Positions 20,564 through 29,269 of a stretch of DNA of 49,508 nucleotides are shown piece by piece. A program made the position numbers and the translations under genes. The notes below the pieces were generated by a model that did no database searches, was not told the DNA's origin, and worked only from the letters and a program-made list of their open reading frames with translations. Every line of letters begins with the position of its first letter. The stretch's first letter is position 1. The stretch comes from JBOICV01 sp050740255 (GTDB taxonomy: Bacteria > Pseudomonadota > Gammaproteobacteria > Nevskiales > JBOICV01), in the NCBI GenBank assembly GCA_050740255.1, contig JBOICV010000113.1, positions 1 to 49,508 of the forward strand, read 5' to 3'.

Positions 20564-21223
20564 ATGATTCTGATCGGCATGTTCGACTCACCCTTCGTGC
20601 GGCGGGTAGCAGTCAGCATGAAGCTGCTGGAGATTCCATTCGAACACCGCAACTGGTCGGTGGGTAAAGATCAGGATGAGATTCGCAAATACAATCCTCT
20701 GGGACGGGTACCGACACTCGTGCTCGGCGATGGCGAGGTGCTGGTCGAATCCGCCGCCATTCTTGACTACCTGGACGAACGGGTTGGACCGGAGCGCGCG
20801 TTGTTGCCTACAAATGGCGAGACCAGGCGAAAGACACTGAAACTCATGGTCGTTGCGACTGGCGCTGCGGAGAAGGGCGTCGCGCAGGTCTATGAACGCG
20901 TCTTTCGACCTGAGGAGAAGCGTCACGAGCCATGGGTGGAGCGTTGTAGCGAGCAGATGCATGGCGCGTTGGCGGAACTTGATCGCGCATGTGGCCCGGT
21001 GACCGATGGACATTGGCTTGTGGGCGAGCGGCTTACGCAAGCCGACATTACCGTAACCGCCGCATTTACCTTTCTAAGCGAGACGCTGAATCTCAGAGCG
21101 GAACGCTATCCCGCGCTGGCGCGGCATGTGGCGCGTTGTGAGGTGCTGCGGGAATTCCAGGCGACGCATGTGCCATTCTTCGCACCGAAAGCGGCCAGCG
21201 ACAAACAAAACACGACGGCATGA
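20564..21223 (+). CDS. Glutathione S-transferase family protein
   Basis: A 219-residue cytosolic GST. The N-terminal thioredoxin-like domain has the active-site Ser region (MFDSPFVRRVAVSMKL), the cis-Pro loop NPLGRVPTLVL and the glutathione-binding VESAAILDYL. The C-terminal part is all-helical with VGERLTQADITVTAAF. It lies 7 bases after glyQ and overlaps the next gene by 4 bases, so it is probably co-transcribed with the glyQ-glyS run. The substrate is not predictable. Confidence 0.9.
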   Translation: MILIGMFDSPFVRRVAVSMKLLEIPFEHRNWSVGKDQDEIRKYNPLGRVPTLVLGDGEVLVESAAILDYLDERVGPERALLPTNGETRRKTLKLMVVATGAAEKGVAQVYERVFRPEEKRHEPWVERCSEQMHGALAELDRACGPVTDGHWLVGERLTQADITVTAAFTFLSETLNLRAERYPALARHVARCEVLREFQATHVPFFAPKAASDKQNTTA

Positions 21224-21636
21224 CAAGTACATATCAAGGCGGTTGTCTCTGCGGTGCTGTTCGATACGAGTACACCGGTAAGTTCGGACCGTTCGTCTAC
21301 TGCCATTGCTCGCAATGCCGCAAGGCGCAGGGCGCAGCCTTTGGCACCAACGCCCCGATTGAAGCCGCCAGGTTCAAACTCCTGAGCGGCAAGGATGCTT
21401 TGAAAGGCTATGAATCTTCGCCGGGCAAGAAGCGCATGTTTTGTAGCAACTGCGGCTCTCCTTTATTCAGTCAGCGCGATGACATGCCCGATGTGTTACG
21501 ACTCCGAATGGGTACGCTTGAAACGCCAATTGATGATCGGCCGCTGGCGCACATTTTTGTTGGTTCGAAAGCCAACTGGTACGAAATCCACGACAAACTA
21601 CCGCAATTTGCGGAATTTCCACCGCAGCGCGGTTGA
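21220..21636 (+). CDS. GFA-family (DUF636) zinc-binding protein
   Basis: A 138-residue protein of the glutathione-dependent-formaldehyde-activating (Gfa/CENP-V) family. The zinc cysteines are in GGCLCGAVRY, CHCSQCRKAQG and FCSNCGSPLF. Members bind zinc, and some bind glutathione adducts; the enzymatic role of most is unproven. Its ATG overlaps the GST stop by 4 bases, which hints at a shared glutathione-related function. Confidence 0.9.
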   Translation: MTSTYQGGCLCGAVRYEYTGKFGPFVYCHCSQCRKAQGAAFGTNAPIEAARFKLLSGKDALKGYESSPGKKRMFCSNCGSPLFSQRDDMPDVLRLRMGTLETPIDDRPLAHIFVGSKANWYEIHDKLPQFAEFPPQRG

Positions 21637-21642
21637 AGAACA

Positions 21643-23757
21643 ATGAAGCCGGATTTACTGATTGAAATCGGCACGGAAGACTTGCCGGCGAGGTACGTGC
21701 GGCCGCTGGCAATAGCGCTGAGCCGAGTCGGTAACGCGCTAATGCTTCGCGGCGTAAGCGGCGCTGAGCCAAGGGCTTTCGCTACCCCTCGACGTATTGC
21801 GGTTCTGGTTGAAGGACTAGCTGAGCGCCAAGCTGACGAGACGATAGAGCGCAAGGGGCCAAAACTCGCTGTCGCGCTGAAGGAAGGTGAGCCGACGCCG
21901 GCGGGTCTGGGCTTCGCCAAGTCCTGTGGTGTCGAGTTCAACAAGCTGACACAGGAAGACGGTCAGCTTGTGTTTCGCGGGGTAAAAAAAGGCAGGGCGA
22001 CGGCAGAGTTGATTCCGGAAGTATTTGAGGAAGTGCTCAGGTCGATGGATGAACTTGTGCCCAAACGTATGCGTTGGGGCAGCAGCGAGGAAACATTCGT
22101 GCGACCGGTACAGTGGCTGGTCTGCATACTCGGGAACAAAGTCATTCCACTCAAGCGCTTCGGCCTGAAAGCGGAGAACAAGACCTATGGTCATCGCTTC
22201 CACGCGCCGAAGGCCATCCCGCTCAAGTCGCCGGCGGAATACGAAAAGAAACTAAAAGCGGCCAAAGTCTGGGCGGACTTCGAATCACGCAAAGCAGAAA
22301 TCGGGAAGCAGATCGAAGCCGAGGCGAAGAAGCTCAAAGGCACGCCGCACAAGAATGACGATTTGCTGAATGAGGTCACCGCCTTGGTGGAGTGGCCGGT
22401 GACGATTCACGGCAGGATGGAAGAACGCTTCATGCAACTTCCACCAGAAGTAATCATCGCCACCATCGAACACAACCAGCGCTACTTCCCGGTATTTGGC
22501 AAGAACGGCAAGCTGCTGCCGTATTTCATCACCGTCTCCAACATCAAGTCGAAAGACGTCAAGCAGGTTATCGAGGGGAATGAACGCGTGGTGACACCAC
22601 GTTTATCGGACGCGTTGTTTTTCTGGGAACAGGATCGCAGGAAGAAACTGGCCGACTATCTGCCCGAGCTGGACCGAGTGACTTTCCAGAAAGACCTGGG
22701 GTCGATCGGAAACAAGGTGCTGCGAATAACGCAGTTGGCAGAAGCTATTGCACGACAGCTTGGCCCCTCACCCCACCCCTCTCCCCGCGTGCGGGGAGAG
22801 GGCGGACGCGAAGCGCCGGGTGAGGAGGAACCCGCCGCCGTCGTGACTCGCGCCGCAATGCTTTGTAAAGCCGATCTAGTCACTCGCATGGTGTACGAGT
22901 TTCCCGAGTTGCAGGGCGTGATGGGCGGATATTACGCGGCGCAGTCCGGAGCGCCGGCCACGGTGGCCAACGCCATTCGCGAGCACTACCTGCCTACGCA
23001 ACAGGGAACGCCAATCCCCTCAACGCGCGAAGGTCAGATCGTCGCGTTGGCCGACAAGCTGGACACGCTGGCCGGTATTTTTGCCATAGGTCAGAAGCCA
23101 ACTGCGAGCAAAGATCCCTTCGCACTGCGCCGCGCTGCGCTGGGTGTGCTGCGCATTTGCATTGAGGGCAAGCTGGCGCTAGATGTGAAGGCGCAGCTAA
23201 AAGTCGCGCTGGAGGCTCAGCCTGCTGGCAAGCGCGACGCGGCCATGCTCAATGAACTATGGGGATTCGTATCGGAACGTCTACGCAGCCTGCTGGCTGA
23301 ACAGGACGTGAGCGTGGAGGTATTCAACGCTGTTGCAGCGACCGGCAGCACTACACCGACCGGTTTCGTTGCGCGCGTCGAAGCGGTACGAACGTTCCAG
23401 AAAATTGAGGAAGCCGAACATCTGGCTGCAGCCCACAAACGCATCCGCAATATTCTCAAACAGGCGGGTGAGGGTTCTGCCGCAGTAAGTCCAGAACTGC
23501 TGAAAGAAGCCGCCGAAAAGAACCTGCACAAGGCGCTGACCGAAGTCTCCGGTCGCGTTCAAAAGGCGGCAGATGTCGCTGACTACGCGGTTGGCCTCAA
23601 GACCCTGGCGCAGCTACAGGCTCCGGTAGACGCTTTTTTCGATAAAGTCATGGTCATGGCCGAAGAGCCTGAGCTTCGCGCTAACCGCTTGGCCCTGCTA
23701 AGAAATCTGGATCGGCTCTGCCGCAGCATCGCCGACATCTCCTGCCTTCCAGGTTAA
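21643..23757 (+). CDS. glyS: Glycyl-tRNA synthetase beta subunit, with an in-frame palindromic insertion
   Basis: A 704-residue beta subunit, which binds tRNA in the alpha2-beta2 enzyme. The family start LLIEIGTEDLPARYV is intact, followed by RRIAVLVEGL, RPVQWLVCILG, the HD-like central part (TRAAMLCKADLVTRMVYEFP, then ELQGVMGGYYA), LADKLDTLAGIFAIGQKPTASKDPFALRR, and a C-terminal DALR-type anticodon domain ending LLRNLDRLCRSIADI. Residues about 375-394 (PHPSPRVRGEGGREAPG region) have no counterpart in ordinary GlyS and are encoded by a 60-bp palindromic element. The open frame and intact motifs argue that the protein still works. It starts 6 bases after the GFA gene. Confidence 0.95.
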   Translation: MKPDLLIEIGTEDLPARYVRPLAIALSRVGNALMLRGVSGAEPRAFATPRRIAVLVEGLAERQADETIERKGPKLAVALKEGEPTPAGLGFAKSCGVEFNKLTQEDGQLVFRGVKKGRATAELIPEVFEEVLRSMDELVPKRMRWGSSEETFVRPVQWLVCILGNKVIPLKRFGLKAENKTYGHRFHAPKAIPLKSPAEYEKKLKAAKVWADFESRKAEIGKQIEAEAKKLKGTPHKNDDLLNEVTALVEWPVTIHGRMEERFMQLPPEVIIATIEHNQRYFPVFGKNGKLLPYFITVSNIKSKDVKQVIEGNERVVTPRLSDALFFWEQDRRKKLADYLPELDRVTFQKDLGSIGNKVLRITQLAEAIARQLGPSPHPSPRVRGEGGREAPGEEEPAAVVTRAAMLCKADLVTRMVYEFPELQGVMGGYYAAQSGAPATVANAIREHYLPTQQGTPIPSTREGQIVALADKLDTLAGIFAIGQKPTASKDPFALRRAALGVLRICIEGKLALDVKAQLKVALEAQPAGKRDAAMLNELWGFVSERLRSLLAEQDVSVEVFNAVAATGSTTPTGFVARVEAVRTFQKIEEAEHLAAAHKRIRNILKQAGEGSAAVSPELLKEAAEKNLHKALTEVSGRVQKAADVADYAVGLKTLAQLQAPVDAFFDKVMVMAEEPELRANRLALLRNLDRLCRSIADISCLPG
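22766..22825. repeat. 60-bp palindromic element inside glyS, read in frame
   Basis: The outer inverted repeat cctcacc (22766-22772) / ggtgagg (22819-22825) bounds exactly 60 bases. Inside is a 9-bp hairpin cctctcccc-gcgtgc-ggggagagg (22778-22801), followed by a gcgaagcgc core. The segment gcgaagcgccggg and its gag flank recur at about 12820-12836 in the metH insertion. The insertion adds 20 codons without a shift. Confidence 0.82.
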
Positions 23758-23854
23758 GCCCGCGAAAGCTTACAAAGAACAACATCTTCCGCTGACTGAA
23801 GCGGGCCGACTTATGCGCTTCACTTGTATCAGCGCAAAAGCCAGGAGGCTTGCC

Positions 23855-24271
23855 ATGACAATGGAAAAGATCGCAGTCATCGAAGATGACGCCAGCGTAC
23901 AGCGTGCTCTGGCCATCCGGCTCACGTCCCACGGGTATCGGGTGGTAACGGCACAAGACGTTGCCAGCGCCATCGCCGTTATCCGTGCAGAGAACCCGGC
24001 CTTGCTGCTGGTGGATGTCTGCATTCCCGGTGGCGATGGCTTTCAGGTGGTGGAGCGCGTAAGAAGGATGCCCAAGATGGCCAAGATACCAGTACTGTTC
24101 ATCACCGCTAGCGCCATGCCGGGATTGCGGGAACGGGCCGCGAGTTTGAGCGCCGGCTTCCTGGAAAAACCGTTTGAATCTTCCGTGCTGATCGCGGCGG
24201 TTAGAGCCGCTTTGGACTTCGCAAACCCGCAGCCTGTATTCCGCGAGTTCGCGCAGCATACTCAACTATGA
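23855..24271 (+). CDS. Single-domain response regulator
   Basis: A 138-residue receiver-only protein. ATG 23855 is chosen because caggagg lies just upstream. The acidic pair is in VIEDDASVQ, the phospho-acceptor Asp in LLLVDVCIPGGDGF, Thr in FITASA and Lys in LEKPFE, so all phosphorylation residues are present. There is no DNA-binding or output domain, so it probably acts by protein contact or as part of a phosphorelay. No kinase is adjacent. It lies about 100 bases after glyS. Confidence 0.88.
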   Translation: MTMEKIAVIEDDASVQRALAIRLTSHGYRVVTAQDVASAIAVIRAENPALLLVDVCIPGGDGFQVVERVRRMPKMAKIPVLFITASAMPGLRERAASLSAGFLEKPFESSVLIAAVRAALDFANPQPVFREFAQHTQL

Positions 24272-24319
24272 CGGACGTGGTAGTTTTACGCAGTCATCCA
24301 CTGACTGCTCACGCCCGCC

Positions 24320-24457
24320 ATGAAGCTGGTGATACTGGATCGAGATGGGCGAGACGGCGCGTATACGAAGCGCGGCTTCGTGCGCCGTAGAGCGACCCGC
24401 CATGGACGGCGGGGCTGGGCCGACGCACCAGGGATGGTTCGGAGAGACTTCCCGTGA
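24320..24457 (+). CDS. 45-codon leader ORF made from a duplicated gmhB start
   Basis: The ATG at 24320 begins the same ten codons as gmhB (MKLVILDRDG). The frame then enters inserted sequence and continues as an Arg-rich peptide ending RRDFP. Its TGA (24455-24457) overlaps the GTG start of gmhB in GTGA. The N-terminus is a copy of the true gmhB start, so this is probably a relic, but the stop/start overlap could couple gmhB translation to it. No function of the peptide itself is suggested. Confidence 0.45.
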   Translation: MKLVILDRDGRDGAYTKRGFVRRRATRHGRRGWADAPGMVRRDFP

Positions 24458-24483
24458 AGCTGGTGATACTGGATCGAGATGGG
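24321..24483 (+). repeat. 29-bp direct repeats flanking a 105-bp insert at the gmhB start
   Basis: The sequence tgaagctggtgatactggat plus nine more bases occurs at 24321-24349 and, identically, at 24455-24483. The 105 bases between contain hairpins (ggcgc...cgaagcgcggcttcg...gcgcc, and ccgccatggacggcgg) of the dispersed intergenic-repeat kind. The arrangement fits insertion of a small element with duplication of the gene's first codons, or a recombination product. Confidence 0.75.
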
Positions 24484-25002
24484 GTAATAAACCAGGACTC
24501 GCCGGATTACATCAAATCGCCGGCAGAATGGCTGCCCATTCCTGGCAGTCTTGAAGCTATCGCACGGCTCAATCACGCTGGCTGGCGCGTGCTGGTGGCG
24601 AGCAATCAATCCGGTATGGCGCGCGGGCTGTTCACGCTGGATACCCTGTTTGCGATTCACGACAAGATGCAGCGTCTGTGCGCAGAATTGGGCGGCCGCA
24701 TCGATGGTGTCTTCTATTGTCCACATGGACCGGACGAGAATTGTGATTGCCGCAAGCCTGCGCCGGGTCTGTATAAAGACATAGCGCGGCGGCTGCAGCT
24801 TGATCTGAAAAACGTACCGGTGGTCGGCGATTCCTTGCGCGATCTTGAAGCGGCGCAAGCTGCCGGCGCGCAACCGGTGCTGGTGCAGACCGGTAACGGC
24901 GCTGAGACCGCGCGCAAGCTTCCGGCGAAATTCAAGAGAGTCCCGATCTACGCGGATCTGGCCGGCTTCGCGGCCGCGGTGATTGGCGGCGCGGCGCGCT
25001 AG
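24454..25002 (+). CDS. gmhB: D-glycero-beta-D-manno-heptose-1,7-bisphosphate 7-phosphatase
   Basis: A 182-residue HAD phosphatase in LPS core heptose synthesis. The nucleophile Asp7 and acid Asp9 are in LDRDGVIN, motif II is in ASNQSG, the zinc-binding loop CPHGPDENCDCRKP carries the GmhB-specific Cys/His set, and motif IV is VVGDSLRDLEAA. The GTG start at 24454 is the second copy of the gene's own start after a small insertion; the original ATG copy lies at 24320. The stop overlaps the next gene's start, linking it to the LPS-kinase-like gene. Confidence 0.93.
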   Translation: MKLVILDRDGVINQDSPDYIKSPAEWLPIPGSLEAIARLNHAGWRVLVASNQSGMARGLFTLDTLFAIHDKMQRLCAELGGRIDGVFYCPHGPDENCDCRKPAPGLYKDIARRLQLDLKNVPVVGDSLRDLEAAQAAGAQPVLVQTGNGAETARKLPAKFKRVPIYADLAGFAAAVIGGAAR

Positions 25003-25676
25003 TGCAGCCGATTTCACGCGCGGAGTTCGAGCGCCTGATCGCGGGCGCGGAAATTCTGGAGCGGCAGGGTGGCGGTTTATCGGCGCTGCGCACACCGGAC
25101 GGCCGCATCATAAAACTTTGGCAGCGTCGCCGTGGCTTGTCGTCTGACCGCATCTGGCCTTACAGCCGGCGCTTTGCCGACAACTGTCGTCGCCTGTTGC
25201 GCCGTGGCATCGCCGCGCCGCGTATAGAACAAGCGTACCGACTCGACGAGACCGGCGAACACGTACTGATCTATCCGCTGTTGGCCGGTACGCCGCTGCG
25301 GCAACTGGCTGAAAGAAGCGCGTTGCCGCTTGCCGAGTTGGCGGATTTTTACGCCGCGCTACATGCCAAGGGCGTGCTGTTTCGTTCCATCCACCTGGGC
25401 AATGTCATAAAACTTGATCGTGGCAGCTTTGCTCTGATTGATGTCACCGACGTCCGTTTCTTTCGGCGATCTTTACCAGTGGATAAGCGGGCGCAGAACC
25501 TGGGTTACGCCTGGACTTACCGTGGCGACAAGTCCTACTTCACCCCGGCTGCTACCGACCAACTGGTTCGCGACTATCTGGCGCGTGCGCACTTGAACGA
25601 TAAGGAAGAAGCGACATTTCACCGGCGGCTGAAGCACCATCGGCGACACTACGAGACACGCAATCGGCGAGCTTAG
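25002..25676 (+). CDS. Lipopolysaccharide-kinase-like (InaA/WaaP-type) protein
   Basis: A 224-residue small protein-kinase-fold enzyme. The Lys-containing strand IIKLWQRR stands in for the ATP-binding Lys. The catalytic-loop equivalent is in GVLFRSIHLGNVI and the metal-binding Asp in FALIDVTDVRFFRR. This pattern is seen in Kdo/heptose kinases and InaA-like proteins, which phosphorylate LPS core sugars. It starts with a GTG whose first base is the last base of the gmhB stop, so the two LPS-related genes are coupled. The exact sugar target is unknown. Confidence 0.75.
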   Translation: MQPISRAEFERLIAGAEILERQGGGLSALRTPDGRIIKLWQRRRGLSSDRIWPYSRRFADNCRRLLRRGIAAPRIEQAYRLDETGEHVLIYPLLAGTPLRQLAERSALPLAELADFYAALHAKGVLFRSIHLGNVIKLDRGSFALIDVTDVRFFRRSLPVDKRAQNLGYAWTYRGDKSYFTPAATDQLVRDYLARAHLNDKEEATFHRRLKHHRRHYETRNRRA

Positions 25677-25736
25677 CGCTGGATAGCCATGCTAGAGTGA
25701 AACTCGTCAGGGTGTAACGCAGATACTCGATTTTCT

Positions 25737-26162
25737 GTGAAAACCACACTTGTTATCGCGTTTATTGTCGCCATGCTTGCCGGCTGCGGCTTGTTACCGT
25801 CTGGCAGCGAATCTGTACCCGGCCAGGCCGAAGTTGTCGCTTATCGCCCCGGGCGGCTGACGGCCTTCACCAACCGTTATTCGCTGGAGATGGACGGCCG
25901 GACGGTTGCAGAGCTGGTCAACGGCAGCTTCGTGCGGCTGCGCACCGCGCCGGGATCACACAACTTTACAGTGACCGATGCCTCAGGCGCGGCGTGGAGT
26001 AAGACGCTGGAAGCGGATACACGTTATTACCTGCAGCTTGCTGTAACGGGAAACGCGCCGAATTTCGAGGTCGCGCTCAAGCAAGTGCCGCCCGATCTGG
26101 CCAAGACGGAGCTGGAGGGTTTGCGCGAGCTGGAAGCACCGCCGGTCGCTGCTGAAAGATGA
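25737..26162 (+). CDS. DUF2846-like small lipoprotein
   Basis: A 141-residue lipoprotein. The N-terminus KTTLVIAFIVAMLAGCG contains a lipobox with Cys at 17. The rest is a small beta-rich domain (AVVYRP-like YRPGRLTAFTNRYSLEMDG, then LRTAPGSHNFTV) typical of DUF2846. A GTG start at 25737 is used. It overlaps the next gene by 4 bases and is the first of a three-gene run with the LolA-like protein and the MMPL exporter, so it may be an accessory part of that export system (inference). Confidence 0.72.
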   Translation: MKTTLVIAFIVAMLAGCGLLPSGSESVPGQAEVVAYRPGRLTAFTNRYSLEMDGRTVAELVNGSFVRLRTAPGSHNFTVTDASGAAWSKTLEADTRYYLQLAVTGNAPNFEVALKQVPPDLAKTELEGLRELEAPPVAAER

Positions 26163-26938
26163 GATGGTTTATCGCCCTTACGCTACTGGGACTGAGCGCA
26201 GGTCCCGCTTTCGCGCTCTCGCCCGAGGAGAAAGCGCAGGAAATTATTGACGAAGGCGAACGCCGCGCGGAAGGCTTCAAGGATATGGTCGCCAGCGCGG
26301 AAATGCTGATCCGCAACGCGCGCGGCCACGAAGCGCGTCGCGGCCTGGATATCAAAATCCTTGAAGTCCCGGACGGCGGGCGCAGCCTGACGGTGGTGCA
26401 GGCGCCAAAGGATGTTCGCGGCACCGCGCTGCTGACCTTCTCGTATGACCACGGCGAGGACGAGCAATGGCTGTTTCTGCCGGCGCTGAAGCGGGTCAAG
26501 CGCATTGCCGCCAGCGGACGCTCCGGACCGTTCATGGGCAGCGAATTTTCCTATGAAGATTTCTCGGCACAGTCGCGTGACAAGTACGTCTACCGCTGGC
26601 TCGGTGAAGAGACACTCAATGGCCTCGACTGCCATCTGATCGAGCGGCTGCCAAAGGCGGCCACGCAATCCGGTTATAGCCGCTTGCTGACCTGGATTGA
26701 GAAGAAGGAACTGCTGCTGCAGCGTGTGCATTACTTCGACCTTCGCAACCAGCACATCAAGACCTTGAACGTCACCGGCTATAGCCAGTATCAAAACCGC
26801 TGGTGGCGAGCGGAATCCTTCGTCATGACAAATCTAGTGACCGGCGGGGCTTCCACGCTGACCTGGCGCGATATCAAGTTCAGCGTGGGCTTGACTGAGC
26901 GCGATCTGGACCAGAACGCGTTACAAGCAGCGCGCTAA
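26159..26938 (+). CDS. LolA-like outer-membrane lipoprotein-sorting family protein
   Basis: A 259-residue exported protein with a signal peptide to about residue 19 (GLSAGPAFA). The body is a LolA-like half-barrel of the TP0789/PF17131 type: LIRNARGHEARRGLDIKILE, DEQWLFLPALKRVKRIAAS, FSYEDF and a VTGYSQYQNRW strand. Proteins of this type are nearly always encoded beside an MMPL/RND exporter, as here (4 bases upstream of it), and are thought to carry a lipid across the periplasm. The cargo is unknown. Confidence 0.85.
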   Translation: MRWFIALTLLGLSAGPAFALSPEEKAQEIIDEGERRAEGFKDMVASAEMLIRNARGHEARRGLDIKILEVPDGGRSLTVVQAPKDVRGTALLTFSYDHGEDEQWLFLPALKRVKRIAASGRSGPFMGSEFSYEDFSAQSRDKYVYRWLGEETLNGLDCHLIERLPKAATQSGYSRLLTWIEKKELLLQRVHYFDLRNQHIKTLNVTGYSQYQNRWWRAESFVMTNLVTGGASTLTWRDIKFSVGLTERDLDQNALQAAR

Positions 26939-26941
26939 GCA

Positions 26942-29269
26942 ATGCTGGAAGCCTACTCACGCTGGATACTGCGCCACCCATGGCCGGTGTTGCTGGGTGC
27001 GCTGGTCGTCGGTCTGATCACGGCCGCAGGGCTGCTGCGGCTCAGCTTCTCCACTGACTATCGGGTCTATTTCAGCCAGGAGAACCCGGACCTCGCGCAG
27101 TTCAACGAACTGGAAAATGAATTCCTGCGCAGCGAGGCGGTGTTTTTTGCCATCGCGCCGGAAGACGGCGAAGTATTCACCCATGACAGCTTGACTGCGA
27201 TCCGCGAAGTCACCGACACGGGCTGGAAACTGCCGTACGCGCGCGCCGCCTACTCGCTGACAAATTTCATGGAGCCGGTCGCGGAGGAGGACCTGATCTC
27301 CGCGCAGCCGCTGTTACCCGATAAACCCCTCGAGCAGCTAGACCTGCCGGCGGTAAAACGCAGAGCACTCGCCAATGCGCGTCTGGTGGGCGGTCTATTG
27401 GCGGAAGCCGGCGACGTGGCGGGCGTCGTCGTCTATCTGGAGATGCCGCACAAAGATCCGGAGCGTGAGCTGGCGGCGGTCGCGCAAGGCGCGCAGCAAC
27501 TGGTCGAAAGCATCCGCGCTGCGCATCCGCAGCTTGAGCTGTATCAAACCGGGGTGGTGGTGTTCAACCACGCGCTGTCCCAGACCGTGAAGTGGGATGT
27601 TGCCCACCTTTATCCGGTCGCATTCGCGCTGATGTTCGCTGTCCTCTGGTTGTACTACCGCAGCCTGCCCGCAACGCTCGCCACCGTCTGCGTGGTGGTC
27701 TTGTCCGGTTTTACCGGCATGGGGATCGCCGGCTGGATCGGCTATCAGCTCAATCCCACTTCAGCCGCAGCCGGCATCGTGATTCTGACGCTGGCGGTGG
27801 CCGACTGCGTACACATCCTGACCGCGTTTACCCACTATCGCGCCGAAGGGCAGGAGCGCTTCGACGCACTGCTGCAAAGCCTGCGCGAGAACTTGATGCC
27901 GATCATCATGACCAGCCTGACCACGGCGGTCGGCTTTCTCGGCATGAATACCTCGGATTCGCCGCCGAACCGCGATTTCGGCAATATCGTCGCGATCGGC
28001 GTGATTGCGGCCTTGTTCTATTCCGCGACTTTTCTGCCGGCGCTGATGATGCTGGTGCGCCTGCCGACGCCCAAGCCGTGGACGCGCACCGAGCGCGTGA
28101 TGAACGCCTGCGCGGAGTTCGTCATCGAGCATCGCTGGCCGCTGTTGATTGCCAATGCGGTGATTATCGTCGCCGCCGCCGCCTGCATCCCGCTGAACGA
28201 ATTCGGCGACAACTACGTCGAGTACTTCAGCCGGAAAATCCAGTTCCGTCGCGATGCCGAGTTTACCAACGAGCGGCTCACCGGCATGCAACTGATCGAA
28301 TATCCGGTGCCGGCCGGTGAGGAGGGCGGCGTGTACGAGCCGGAATACTTGCAGCGGCTGGAGGCTTTCGCGCAATGGTTCAAACAGCAACCAGAGGCAA
28401 AAAAAGTCACCACGCTCACCGAGCTCTTGAAGGCGCTCAACCGCACCATGTATGGCGGCGCGGAGGAGCAGTACCGCCTGCCGGCCACGCGTGCGGAGGC
28501 GGCGCAGTTTCTGCTGTTTTACGAAATGTCCTTGCCCGCCGGGGTGGACCTCACGCACATGGTCAATATGGACAAATCCTCCACCCGCGTGAGCGTCACG
28601 CTCGACACCATCACTTCGGAGGAGCTGATCGCGCTCGATGAGCGCGCTCAGCTCTGGATGAAAGACAATTTCACCGACGGCATGCGCCGCCCTGCGAGCA
28701 GCATCTCGGTGCTGTTCGCGCACATCGCGCGGCGCAATTTCGAAAGCATGATCTCCGGCACCGGGTTGTCGCTGCTGGTGATCTCGGCCCTCCTCATCAT
28801 CACCCTGCGCTCCGTCAAGCTGGGCGCGCTCAGTTTATTGCCCAATCTCACGCCGGCCATCATCGGCTTCGGCATCTGGGGGCTGGCGGTGGGGCAGGTG
28901 GGCATGTCGCTGTCGATCGTGGTGTCATTGACGCTTGGCATTGTGGACGACGATACCGTGCATCTGCTCACAAACTATCAGCGCGCCCGCCGCGAGCTGA
29001 ACCTGAGCCCGGCCGATGCGGTGCGTTACGCCTTCCGCCACGTCGGCTCGGCGTTGTGGCTGATGACGCTGGTGCTGGTGCTAGGGTTTACGGTGCTGAT
29101 GACCTCGGCCTTCACGCTCACCTCGGACATGGCGGCGTTGACGGTGTTGATTATTTCAATTGCACTGTTTGCGGACTTTTTCTTTCTGCTGCCCTTGCTG
29201 ATGGTGTTGGATCGCCGCGAGTTGAACGGCGTTCCCGCGGCAGTTCCCGCTGAGGCCAGAGTCAGCTAA
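26942..29269 (+). CDS. RND/MMPL-family exporter
   Basis: A 775-residue inner-membrane transporter with the RND plan. TM1 follows the N-terminus (PWPVLLGALVVGLITAAGLL), then a large periplasmic loop, a sterol-sensing-like block of TM2-6 (about 215-390, with ADCVHILTAF as motif), a second TM at about 405 (LLIANAVIIVAAAACI), a second loop, and TM8-12 with DDDTVHLLTNYQ. It should use the proton gradient to export lipid-like molecules. It works in a run with a LolA-like protein and a small lipoprotein. It is convergent with the DUF1365 gene; their 3' ends overlap by 8 bases. Confidence 0.9.
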   Translation: MLEAYSRWILRHPWPVLLGALVVGLITAAGLLRLSFSTDYRVYFSQENPDLAQFNELENEFLRSEAVFFAIAPEDGEVFTHDSLTAIREVTDTGWKLPYARAAYSLTNFMEPVAEEDLISAQPLLPDKPLEQLDLPAVKRRALANARLVGGLLAEAGDVAGVVVYLEMPHKDPERELAAVAQGAQQLVESIRAAHPQLELYQTGVVVFNHALSQTVKWDVAHLYPVAFALMFAVLWLYYRSLPATLATVCVVVLSGFTGMGIAGWIGYQLNPTSAAAGIVILTLAVADCVHILTAFTHYRAEGQERFDALLQSLRENLMPIIMTSLTTAVGFLGMNTSDSPPNRDFGNIVAIGVIAALFYSATFLPALMMLVRLPTPKPWTRTERVMNACAEFVIEHRWPLLIANAVIIVAAAACIPLNEFGDNYVEYFSRKIQFRRDAEFTNERLTGMQLIEYPVPAGEEGGVYEPEYLQRLEAFAQWFKQQPEAKKVTTLTELLKALNRTMYGGAEEQYRLPATRAEAAQFLLFYEMSLPAGVDLTHMVNMDKSSTRVSVTLDTITSEELIALDERAQLWMKDNFTDGMRRPASSISVLFAHIARRNFESMISGTGLSLLVISALLIITLRSVKLGALSLLPNLTPAIIGFGIWGLAVGQVGMSLSIVVSLTLGIVDDDTVHLLTNYQRARRELNLSPADAVRYAFRHVGSALWLMTLVLVLGFTVLMTSAFTLTSDMAALTVLIISIALFADFFFLLPLLMVLDRRELNGVPAAVPAEARVS

